From: Cupriavidus necator
GTDB lineage: Bacteria > Pseudomonadota > Gammaproteobacteria > Burkholderiales > Burkholderiaceae
DNA: 64,000 nt
Assembly (NCBI RefSeq): GCF_013141915.1
Contig: NZ_SROX01000001.1
Location: 1-64,000 of the forward strand
Reading direction: 5' to 3'
The position numbers were made by a program, and so were the translations under genes. This document shows, piece by piece, positions 57,544 through 64,000 of the stretch; position 1 is the stretch's first letter; each line of letters begins with the position of its first letter. Below the pieces are notes generated by a model that saw only the letters and a program-made list of their open reading frames with translations, did no database searches and was not told the origin of the DNA.

Positions 57544-58078
57544 GGCTGCCTGCCTGCCGTTCCAGTTGCTCGATCAGCGGGATCAGCTTGCGTTCCAGCA
57601 CCTCGCGCGTGACCGGGCCCACCTGGCGGTAGCGCACCACGCCATGCTGGTCGATGACAAAGGTCTCGGGCACGCCGTAGACGCCGTAGTCGATGCCGAC
57701 GCGGCCGTCGGCGTCGACCAGCGAAGCGGCATAGGGGTTGCCCAGCCGCTGCAGCCAGTCGCGCGCGGCGCCGGTCTCGTCCTTGTAGTTGAGGCCATAC
57801 AGCGGCACCGGCGAGCGCGCGGCAAAATCCACCAGCAGCGGATGCTCGGTGCGGCAGGCCGCGCACCACGATGCCCACACATTCAGCAGCCAGACCTTGC
57901 CGCGCATGTCGGCACTGGCCAGCGTGCGGCCTTCGGGTTCGAGCAGCGGCAGGCGGAACGCCGGCGCGGCCTTGCCGACCAGCGGCGACGGCAGTTCGCG
58001 CGGGTCGTGGCGCAGCCCGGCGGCGAGCGCGACGGCAAGGGCGAGGAAAGCGGCCAGCGGCAGCAGGAAACGCGTCAT
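57536..58078 (-). CDS. ccmG: Thiol:disulfide interchange protein CcmG/DsbE
   Basis: A membrane-anchored periplasmic thioredoxin of 180 residues that reduces CcmH or apocytochrome c. The anchor is residues 4-21; the active site is WASWCAACRTEHP (C72, C75), with GVYGVPETFVID containing the cis-proline. The acidic CcmG insert GLNYKDETGAARDWL is present. It overlaps ccmF by 4 bp. Confidence 0.94.
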   Translation of the reverse strand: MTRFLLPLAAFLALAVALAAGLRHDPRELPSPLVGKAAPAFRLPLLEPEGRTLASADMRGKVWLLNVWASWCAACRTEHPLLVDFAARSPVPLYGLNYKDETGAARDWLQRLGNPYAASLVDADGRVGIDYGVYGVPETFVIDQHGVVRYRQVGPVTREVLERKLIPLIEQLERQAGSHA

Positions 58079-60105
58079 GCGGGCGTCTCCTCATGGACGC
58101 TGGCCAATGCCGGCACTGCGGGCGCATCCGGTGCGGCTGGCGCGGTGGCTGGATTGGCGGCGCGGCGGCGCAGCCGGTAGCGCTTGTCGCAGACCGCCAG
58201 CAGCCCGCCCAGCGCCATCAGCACGCAGCCGGCCCAGATCCAGTCGACAAACGGCTTGACATGGATGCGCACGGCCCAGGCGCTGCCTTCGGCGTGGTTG
58301 CCGACATGCTCGCCCAGCGCCACGTAGAGGTCGCGCGCCAGGCCGCTGTCGATCGCGGCCTCGGTGGTGGGCATGTCCTGGCTGCGATAGATGCGGCGCT
58401 CGGGGTGGAGCAGTGCCACCCGCTTGCCATCGCGCGAGGCCACCAGCGTGCCGCGCAGCGCGTCGTAGTTGGGCCCGCCGGCCTGGCTCACGCCGGCAAA
58501 GCGGAAGTCATAGCCGCCCACGCTGACACTGTCGCCGGCGCGCATGGGCAGTTCGCGCAGGCTTTCCTGGCCGGATACCAGCGTCACGCCGGCGATGAAG
58601 ATGCCGACGCCGGCGTGGGCGAGCAGCATGCCCCAGTAGCTTGGCGTGAACTGGCGCAGCGCGGCCAGGCGGCGCCCTTGCGGTTGGCGCAAACGCGCCG
58701 CCAGGCTGGCCACGGCGCTCAGCACGCACCACGCCGCCAGCAGCAGCCCCAGCCCGCTCAGCGCCGATGCATTGCGCAGCACCAGCAGCAGCCCCAGCCC
58801 GATGGCCGCGCTGGCCAGGGCGGCCCAGCGCAGGCGGCGCGCCATGTCGGGGAGGCTGCCGTGGCGCCAGCGCGCCAGCGGCGCGGCGCCCATCAACAGC
58901 ACCGCGGGGGCCATCAAGGGCACGAAGACTTGCTCGAAATAGGCCGGGCCGACCGAGATCTTGCCCAGCCCCAGTACATCGACCAGCAGCGGGTAGAGCG
59001 TGCCCAGCAGGACCGTAGCGGCAGCCACCGCCAGCAGCACGTTGTTGGCCAGCAGCATTGATTCGCGCGACACCGCCGCAAACGCCACGCGCCGTGCCAG
59101 CCGCGGCGCGCGCCACGCATACAGCGCGAGTGCCAGCCCGGTCACCAGCCCCAGCAGCGCGAGGATGAAGATGCCGCGCTTCGGGTCCACGGCAAAGGCG
59201 TGGACGGAGGTCAGCACGCCGGAACGGACCAGGAAAGTGCCCAGCAGGCTCAGCGAGAAGGTGAAGATCGCCAGCAGCACGGTCCAGGCGCGGAAGGCGC
59301 CGCGCTTCTCGGTCACCGCCAGCGAATGCATCAGCGCGGTGCCCGCCAGCCACGGCATGAACGAGGCGTTCTCGACCGGGTCCCAGAACCACCAGCCGCC
59401 CCAGCCCAGCTCATAGTAGGCCCAGGCGCTGCCCAGCATGATGCCCAGCGTCAGGAAGGCCCATGCCACGGTGGTCCACGGCCGCGACCAGCGCGCCCAG
59501 GCGGCATCGACGCGCCCGGCCAGCAGCGCGGCCACGGCAAAGGCAAAGGTCACCGAGAAGCCGACGTAGCCCATGTACAGCAGCGGCGGGTGGAACACCA
59601 TGCCCGGGTCCTGCAGCAGCGGGTTGAGGTCGCGGCCTTCCATCGCCGGCGGCAGCAGCCGCACGAAGGGGTTGGAGGCAAACAGCAGGAATGCCAGGAA
59701 GCCGGCGCTGATCGCGCCCATCACGGCCAGCACGCGGGCCACGGCGGCCAGCGGCAGCTGCCGGCTGTACACCGACACCGCCAGCGACCACAGCCCGAGC
59801 ATCAGGGTCCACAGCAGCATCGAGCCTTCGTGCCCGCCCCACACCGCGGCGATGCGGTAGGCCAGCGGCAGCGCGCTGTTGGCGTTGGCGGCGACGTAGC
59901 GCACGCTGAAATCATTGCTGATGAAAGACCACGTCAGCGCGGCAAACGACAGTGCCACCAGCAGGCATTGCACGCGCGCGGCGGGGCGCGCCAGCGCCAT
60001 CCACGCCAGCCGGCCGCGCGCCGCCCCGGCCAGCGGCACCACGGCTTGCACCAGCGCCACCAGCAGGGCGACGATCAGCGTGAAGTGGCCGAGCTCGGCG
60101 ATCAC
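58075..60105 (-). CDS. ccmF: Haem lyase subunit CcmF
   Basis: A large inner-membrane protein of 676 residues with about fifteen helices that attaches haem to apocytochrome c with CcmH and CcmI. The WWD signature is [19 protein letters not shown] (about 235-253), and histidine ligands lie in the flanking loops. The periplasmic C-terminal part ([20 protein letters not shown]) is standard. Start and stop overlap ccmE and ccmG by 4 bp each. Confidence 0.96.
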   Translation of the reverse strand: MIAELGHFTLIVALLVALVQAVVPLAGAARGRLAWMALARPAARVQCLLVALSFAALTWSFISNDFSVRYVAANANSALPLAYRIAAVWGGHEGSMLLWTLMLGLWSLAVSVYSRQLPLAAVARVLAVMGAISAGFLAFLLFASNPFVRLLPPAMEGRDLNPLLQDPGMVFHPPLLYMGYVGFSVTFAFAVAALLAGRVDAAWARWSRPWTTVAWAFLTLGIMLGSAWAYYELGWGGWWFWDPVENASFMPWLAGTALMHSLAVTEKRGAFRAWTVLLAIFTFSLSLLGTFLVRSGVLTSVHAFAVDPKRGIFILALLGLVTGLALALYAWRAPRLARRVAFAAVSRESMLLANNVLLAVAAATVLLGTLYPLLVDVLGLGKISVGPAYFEQVFVPLMAPAVLLMGAAPLARWRHGSLPDMARRLRWAALASAAIGLGLLLVLRNASALSGLGLLLAAWCVLSAVASLAARLRQPQGRRLAALRQFTPSYWGMLLAHAGVGIFIAGVTLVSGQESLRELPMRAGDSVSVGGYDFRFAGVSQAGGPNYDALRGTLVASRDGKRVALLHPERRIYRSQDMPTTEAAIDSGLARDLYVALGEHVGNHAEGSAWAVRIHVKPFVDWIWAGCVLMALGGLLAVCDKRYRLRRRAANPATAPAAPDAPAVPALASVHEETPA

Positions 60106-60575
60106 TGGCGTACTCCCTGGGCCGGCGCGGCCTCCGCCATGCGGCGGTTCACCGGTTCCGCCTGCCTGAGCGCGTCGGCGGCTTCAGGCGGCATGTAGTT
60201 TTCATCATGCTTGGCCAGCACCTCGCTGGCGATGAAGGTGCCGTCCGCCTGCAGCTGGCCGCGCGCGACCACGCCCTTGCCTTCGCGGAACAGGTCGGGC
60301 AACAGGCCGCGATACTGCACCGGCACCTGGCGCGCGGTGTCGGTCACGACGAAGCGCACCGTCATGCCGTCGCCCTCGCGCCGGATCGAGCCGGGCGCGA
60401 CCAGCCCGCCCAGCCGGAAGCTGCGCGCCACCGGTGCCTCGTGCGCGGCAACCTGGCTGGGGCTGAAGAAGAACACCAGGTTGGAGCGGAAGGCATTGAG
60501 CACCAGCGCCGCCGCGATGCCGCAGCAGGCCAGTGCCGCGGCCAGCAGCCCGAAGCGGCGCTGGCGTGGTGTCAT
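60102..60575 (-). CDS. ccmE: Haem chaperone CcmE
   Basis: A 157-residue membrane-anchored periplasmic protein that binds haem covalently through a histidine and hands it to CcmF. The anchor is about residues 8-28; the OB-fold follows ([39 protein letters not shown]); the haem-binding motif is [10 protein letters not shown] (H123, Y127). ATG 60575 overlaps the ccmD stop by 4 bp; longer upstream readings are not protein-like. Confidence 0.94.
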   Translation of the reverse strand: MTPRQRRFGLLAAALACCGIAAALVLNAFRSNLVFFFSPSQVAAHEAPVARSFRLGGLVAPGSIRREGDGMTVRFVVTDTARQVPVQYRGLLPDLFREGKGVVARGQLQADGTFIASEVLAKHDENYMPPEAADALRQAEPVNRRMAEAAPAQGVRQ

Positions 60576-60715
60576 TGGCCGGCTTCCAGGCGGGCGGCAC
60601 GGCAGCGGCGGGCCAGCAGCACCAGCTCCAGCGCCAGCAGCAGCGCGCTCACGCCAAAGGCGCCGGCGATGAAGATGCCGTGGTGCCCGTAGGGCAGCAG
60701 CGTGGACAGCGTCAT
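60572..60715 (-). CDS. ccmD: Haem exporter protein CcmD
   Basis: A 47-residue single-helix membrane protein that helps release haem-loaded CcmE from CcmABC. The hydrophobic stretch [23 protein letters not shown] is followed by the usual basic tail [12 protein letters not shown]. It overlaps ccmC and ccmE by 4 bp each, which fixes both ends and identifies it despite its size. Confidence 0.88.
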   Translation of the reverse strand: MTLSTLLPYGHHGIFIAGAFGVSALLLALELVLLARRCRAARLEAGQ

Positions 60716-61503
60716 GACTTCTCTCCGGAAACCATGGCGGAGCCATGCGGCGCCTCGCCGCGCTCGCGCAGGATGCAGCGCACTCGCACCAGCGCCACCG
60801 CCACCGTGTACATCCAGCACGCCAGCGTCATCAGCAGCATGCCGGCCAGCATGGTGGCGGCCATCGACGGCGCCGCGGTCAGGCTGACCGAGGCGCCCTG
60901 GTGCAGCGTGTTCCACCACTGCACCGAGAAATAGATCACCGGAATGTTGACCACCCCCACCAGCGCCAGCACCGCGCAGGCGCGTTCGGCGCGGCGCGGC
61001 TCGTCGATGGCGGCTTCCAGCGCGATAAAGCCCAGGTACAGGAACAGCAGGATCAGCTCAGAGGTGAGCCGTGCGTCCCACACCCACCACGTGCCCCAGG
61101 TGGGCTGGCCCCACAGCGCGCCGGTCCACAGCGCCAGCACGGTGAAGAGCGCGCCGGTAGGCGCCAGCGCCGACGCCATCATCGACGACAGCCGCGTGCG
61201 CAGCACCAGCCCCAGCGCGCAATAGCCAGCCATGACCAGGTAGATGAACATCGACATCCATGCCGCCGGCACATGGATGAAGATGATGCGGTAGACCTCG
61301 CCCTGCTGGGCGTCGGTGGGCGCCACGGCAAAGCCGGTCCACAAGCCCGCCAGCGCGAACAGCGCCGCCGCGGCGAAGCACCACGGCGCCATGCGCCCGG
61401 CCAGCGGATAGAAGCGCACCGGCGCGGCGTAGGCCAGCCAGGTGCGTGGGGCGCGAGCGCGTGGCGGGATGCGGTGTGGCACTGATGGCAGCGGCTGGCT
61501 CAT
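60712..61503 (-). CDS. ccmC: Haem exporter/handling protein CcmC
   Basis: A 263-residue inner-membrane protein with six helices that loads haem onto CcmE. The tryptophan-rich periplasmic motif [21 protein letters not shown] and the conserved histidines in [14 protein letters not shown] and [11 protein letters not shown] are present. It has about 25 extra residues before helix 1. ATG 61503 overlaps the ccmB stop by 4 bp. Confidence 0.95.
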   Translation of the reverse strand: MSQPLPSVPHRIPPRARAPRTWLAYAAPVRFYPLAGRMAPWCFAAAALFALAGLWTGFAVAPTDAQQGEVYRIIFIHVPAAWMSMFIYLVMAGYCALGLVLRTRLSSMMASALAPTGALFTVLALWTGALWGQPTWGTWWVWDARLTSELILLFLYLGFIALEAAIDEPRRAERACAVLALVGVVNIPVIYFSVQWWNTLHQGASVSLTAAPSMAATMLAGMLLMTLACWMYTVAVALVRVRCILRERGEAPHGSAMVSGEKS

Positions 61504-62177
61504 GCCGGCGTCTCCATGGCAATGCGCAGCCCGGCGGCGGCGGCCAGCGGGCACAGGAACAGCGACAGCGCCAGGCACGCGCCCAGCAGCGAGAACTGCG
61601 CCGTCACGTCCAGCCCGGCATCGGCCGCGGCTGCGGCGCCGGCGCCGAACACCAGCACCGGCACGCACAGCGGCAGCACCAGGATGCACAGCAGCACCGC
61701 GCCGCCGCGCACACCCAGCGTCAGCGCCGCGCCGACCGCACCGATCAGGCTCAGCGCCGGCGTGCCGACCAGCAGCGACGCCGCCAGCAGCAGCGCGGCG
61801 CCGAACGGCAGCCCGTACTGCTGGGCCAGCAGCGGCGTCAGCAACAGCAGCGGCAGTCCGCTGGTCAGCCAGTGCGCGGCGATCTTGGCCAGCACCAGCA
61901 AGGCCAGCGGATGCGGCGACAGCAGCAGCTGGTCCAGGCTGCCGTCGGCATACTCCTGCGCAAACAGCCGCGACAGCGACAGCATCGAGGCCAGCAGCGC
62001 CGTCACCCACAAGATGCCTGGTGCCAGCGCGCGCAGCTGCTGCGGTTCGGGGCCGATCGCCAGCGGGAACAGGCTCGCGGCCATGACAAAGAACACCACC
62101 CCGGCAAGCAGGCTGCCGCGCCGCCGCCACGATAGCGAGACATCGTGCGCGACAATGGCGGCGAGCGTGCGCATCAT
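61500..62177 (-). CDS. ccmB: Haem exporter permease CcmB
   Basis: A 225-residue membrane subunit of the CcmABCD complex with six helices. The N-terminal IVAHDVSLSWRRRGSLLAGVVFF and the loop FAQEYADGSLDQLLLSPHPL are diagnostic. It overlaps ccmA and ccmC by 4 bp each. Confidence 0.94.
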   Translation of the reverse strand: MMRTLAAIVAHDVSLSWRRRGSLLAGVVFFVMAASLFPLAIGPEPQQLRALAPGILWVTALLASMLSLSRLFAQEYADGSLDQLLLSPHPLALLVLAKIAAHWLTSGLPLLLLTPLLAQQYGLPFGAALLLAASLLVGTPALSLIGAVGAALTLGVRGGAVLLCILVLPLCVPVLVFGAGAAAAADAGLDVTAQFSLLGACLALSLFLCPLAAAAGLRIAMETPA

Positions 62178-62821
62178 GCCGATCCGCCCAGGCGCAGCAC
62201 CGCGCCGGCGGCCGGCAGCAGCTGGTGCGTGGCGATCACGGCCATGCCGCCCGCGGCCAGGTGCGCGTCAAGCTGGTGCTGGAAGCGCGCGCACGCCTCG
62301 GCGTCCAGCGCGGTGACCGGTTCGTCCAGCAGCCACAAGGCGCGCGGCGCCAGCGCCAGCCGCGCCAGCGCGACGCGCCGCCGCTGGCCTTGCGAGAGCG
62401 TGCGCACCGGCACCTGCGCGACCCGCTCCAGCCCTTGCGCGGCGAGGGCGCGCGCGACGCTGTCGGCGCGCTGGCCGGCATCGGCATGGCGACCCGCGAG
62501 GCGGGCGGCAAAGCGCAGGTTCTCGGCCGGGGTCAGGTCGACGTCAATGCCGTTCGCGTGGCCAAGGTAGGCCAGCGCCTGCTGAAAATCCGGGTCGGCG
62601 GCGCGCAGCGGGCGGCCGTGCCAGTGCAGCGTGCCGGCATCCGCGCTGGCCAGGCCGCACAGCACGCGTAGCAGGGTGGTCTTGCCGCTGCCGTTGGCGC
62701 CCAGCACCTGCAGCAGCCCGCCCGGTGCGAGGCCGAGGTCGATGCCATGTAATACCGGACGGCCGGCACGCGACACCGCCAGGCCGCTGGCGCTGAGCAC
62801 GGGCGCAGCGGCACGCGTCAT
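62174..62821 (-). CDS. ccmA: Haem exporter ATPase CcmA
   Basis: A 215-residue cytoplasmic ATPase that drives release of holo-CcmE. Walker A is [12 protein letters not shown], the signature [14 protein letters not shown] and Walker [16 protein letters not shown] 62821 overlaps the napC stop by 4 bp, linking the ccm genes to nap. Frames extending further upstream run through napC and are not coding. Confidence 0.93.
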   Translation of the reverse strand: MTRAAAPVLSASGLAVSRAGRPVLHGIDLGLAPGGLLQVLGANGSGKTTLLRVLCGLASADAGTLHWHGRPLRAADPDFQQALAYLGHANGIDVDLTPAENLRFAARLAGRHADAGQRADSVARALAAQGLERVAQVPVRTLSQGQRRRVALARLALAPRALWLLDEPVTALDAEACARFQHQLDAHLAAGGMAVIATHQLLPAAGAVLRLGGSA

Positions 62822-63405
62822 TGCTCCTCGGCTTTGGAGATGTCGGGAAGATGGTGGGCGATGCCCTTGTGGCAGTCGATGCAGGTCTTCTCCTTGTTGG
62901 CCAGGTAGGTCGAATGCATGGCCTGCGCGCGGGGGCTCTGCCGCGTAAAGTCCATCGACTGGTAGTCGTGGCAGTTGCGGCATTCCAGCGAATCGTTGGC
63001 CTTGAAGCGGGCCCACTCGTGCTGCGCCAGCGTGAGCCGGTGCGCCTGGAATTTCTCGCGGGTGTCGACGGTGCCGAAGATCTTGGCCCAGACCTCCTTG
63101 GACGCCTGCATCTTGCGCGCCATCTTGCTGGTCCAGTTGTGCGGCACATGGCAGTCCGAGCACTTGGCGCGCACGCCGCTGCGGTTGGTGAAATGGATGG
63201 TGCCCTGCAGCTCCTGGTAGACGTTGTCGCGCATTTCGTGGCAGCCGGTGCAGAACTGCTCGGTGTTGGTCAGTTCCAGCGCGGTATTGAATGCGCCCCA
63301 GAACACCACCCCGGCGATAAAGCCGCCGAGCGTCAGGAAGGCCAGGCTGAAGTACGCGCTTGGCTGGTTGATGGTTCGCCAGTAACGCTTGATCAGGTCG
63401 AGCAT
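62818..63405 (-). CDS. napC: Tetrahaem cytochrome c NapC
   Basis: A membrane-anchored quinol dehydrogenase of 195 residues that passes electrons from quinol to NapAB. After one helix (about 18-38) it has four CxxCH haem sites: CTGCH (52-56), CSDCH (82-86), CRNCH (142-146) and CIDCH (175-179). ATG 63405 is preferred; a GTG three codons earlier is possible. It starts 12 nt after napB and overlaps ccmA. Confidence 0.95.
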   Translation of the reverse strand: MLDLIKRYWRTINQPSAYFSLAFLTLGGFIAGVVFWGAFNTALELTNTEQFCTGCHEMRDNVYQELQGTIHFTNRSGVRAKCSDCHVPHNWTSKMARKMQASKEVWAKIFGTVDTREKFQAHRLTLAQHEWARFKANDSLECRNCHDYQSMDFTRQSPRAQAMHSTYLANKEKTCIDCHKGIAHHLPDISKAEEQ

Positions 63406-63417
63406 GGCGCGCACCCG

Positions 63418-63918
63418 CTAGTTGGACGAGCCCTTGGTGCCGGGCTTGCGCTTGAGCAGCTGCTCGACGTCGACGAAGCTGTTGCCCACCAGCGGCTTGG
63501 CGTCGGCCTGCGGCACGTGGCACTGCGTGCAGAAGTAGCGGCGCGGCGAGACGTCGGCCAGCACGTTGTTGTTGCGGTCCATATAGTGGGTGATGCTGAC
63601 CGGGATCGCCTGGGTCTCTTCGGTACGGGTGCGGGCGTGGCAGAACATGCAGCGGTTGAAGTCCTTGTCGAGCTGGTAGCCGTCGATCTTGTGCGGGATC
63701 GTGGGCGGCTGCATGGTGTAGTTGCGGGTGCGGCGGATGTCCTTGTTCTCGGTGGGGTAGAGCAGCGGCGCCTTGGCTTCATTGGCGATGGGCGTGGGCC
63801 CGCGCATCGCGTCGACGACCCCCTGTGCGTGCGCGGGGCCGGCGGCCTGCGGCGCGAGCACGGCCAGCAGCAGTGCGCACACGGCCAGCAGCGGCATCCA
63901 GGATCGGCTTGGCTTCAT
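63418..63918 (-). CDS. napB: Dihaem cytochrome c subunit NapB of periplasmic nitrate reductase
   Basis: A 166-residue exported cytochrome, signal cleaved about residue 32 (AHAQG). The two haem sites are CMFCH (90-94) and CTQCH (130-134), with the typical NapB segments YPTENKDIRRTRNYTMQPPTIPH and HYMDRNNNVLADVSPRRYFC. It relays electrons from NapC to NapA. GGGAGACGCC precedes the ATG. It lies 24 nt after the end of napA. Confidence 0.96.
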   Translation of the reverse strand: MKPSRSWMPLLAVCALLLAVLAPQAAGPAHAQGVVDAMRGPTPIANEAKAPLLYPTENKDIRRTRNYTMQPPTIPHKIDGYQLDKDFNRCMFCHARTRTEETQAIPVSITHYMDRNNNVLADVSPRRYFCTQCHVPQADAKPLVGNSFVDVEQLLKRKPGTKGSSN

Positions 63919-63942
63919 GGCGTCTCCCTGTTCGGTTGCGGG

Positions 63943-64000
63943 CTAGACCTTGACGATCTTGACCGCGCACTTCTTGAAGTCGGTCTGCAGCGAGATCGGG
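63943..64000 (-). CDS. napA: Periplasmic nitrate reductase catalytic subunit NapA, C-terminal end only
   Basis: The last 18 complete codons, ISLQTDFKKCAVKIVKV with the residue before them, ending at TAG 63943-63945. This resembles the NapA C-terminus (YKKCAVRI type) and is followed by napB and napC. The rest of the gene lies beyond the window. Confidence 0.85.
   Translation of the reverse strand, partial: PISLQTDFKKCAVKIVKV

Overview
The window is GC-rich chromosomal DNA of a beta-proteobacterium, most likely a Cupriavidus (Burkholderiaceae), judging from the many Bug, TRAP and aromatic-degradation genes, the SDR-type threonine dehydrogenase and the overall gene style. The genus is an inference; no database search was possible. 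I see no tRNA, insertion sequence, prophage or CRISPR array.

Layout. (1) 1-300: the 23S-5S spacer, a 5S rRNA gene and its terminator, i.e. the tail of an rRNA operon. (2) 0.3-2.7 kb: an MFS efflux pump and a Bug-type binding protein. (3) 2.9-11.3 kb: an assimilatory nitrate/nitrite operon on the minus strand (transporter, nirB, nirD, flavoprotein, nasA) with a sigma-54 promoter and a terminator-like hairpin in its leader. (4) 11.6-17.7 kb: an HxlR regulator divergent from a GNAT acetyltransferase with a shared operator, an RhtA-like exporter, a Fur-like regulator and, across a Fur-box-like site, a TonB siderophore receptor followed by a DUF1624 membrane protein. (5) 17.7-24.4 kb: a four-gene minus-strand operon encoding an HlyD-type adaptor, a periplasmic (alpha/alpha)6-like protein, a cellulose-synthase-like glycosyltransferase with a PilZ domain, and a NodT-type outer-membrane lipoprotein. 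Together they look like a c-di-GMP-controlled polysaccharide synthesis and tripartite export system. (6) 24.9-30.2 kb: an MFS transporter and a TRAP transporter. (7) 30.4-33.1 kb: a secreted intradiol dioxygenase, a tiny protein, a nucleoside/guanine deaminase-like enzyme and an exported ankyrin protein.

(8) 33.2-53.0 kb is the centrepiece: a complete picolinate (pyridine-2-carboxylate) catabolic cluster. It holds a MarR repressor (picR), a four-component Rieske monooxygenase (alpha, beta, ferredoxin, reductase; PicB-like), a five-gene Liv-type ABC importer, an MHS-family permease, and an operon for 3,6-dihydroxypicolinate decarboxylase, maleate isomerase, N-formylmaleamate deformylase, 2,5-dihydroxypyridine dioxygenase, maleamate amidohydrolase and a three-subunit molybdenum hydroxylase (PicA-like). 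The route would be picolinate, 6-hydroxypicolinate, 3,6-dihydroxypicolinate, 2,5-dihydroxypyridine, N-formylmaleamate, maleamate, maleate, fumarate. A palindrome TCAG-N4-CTGA occurs before every transcription unit of this cluster and I saw it nowhere else in the window; it is very probably the PicR operator. The Rieske alpha gene carries an in-frame TGA at codon 24.

(9) 53.0-55.9 kb: a threonine catabolic operon (kbl-tdh) divergent from an XRE-cupin regulator, with three direct repeats between them. (10) 55.9-64.0 kb: a minus-strand nap-ccm operon (end of napA, napB, napC, ccmABCDEFGHI) for periplasmic nitrate reduction and cytochrome c maturation, in which nine consecutive gene pairs overlap. 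Long antisense open frames are shadows of real genes in GC-rich DNA and were left out.
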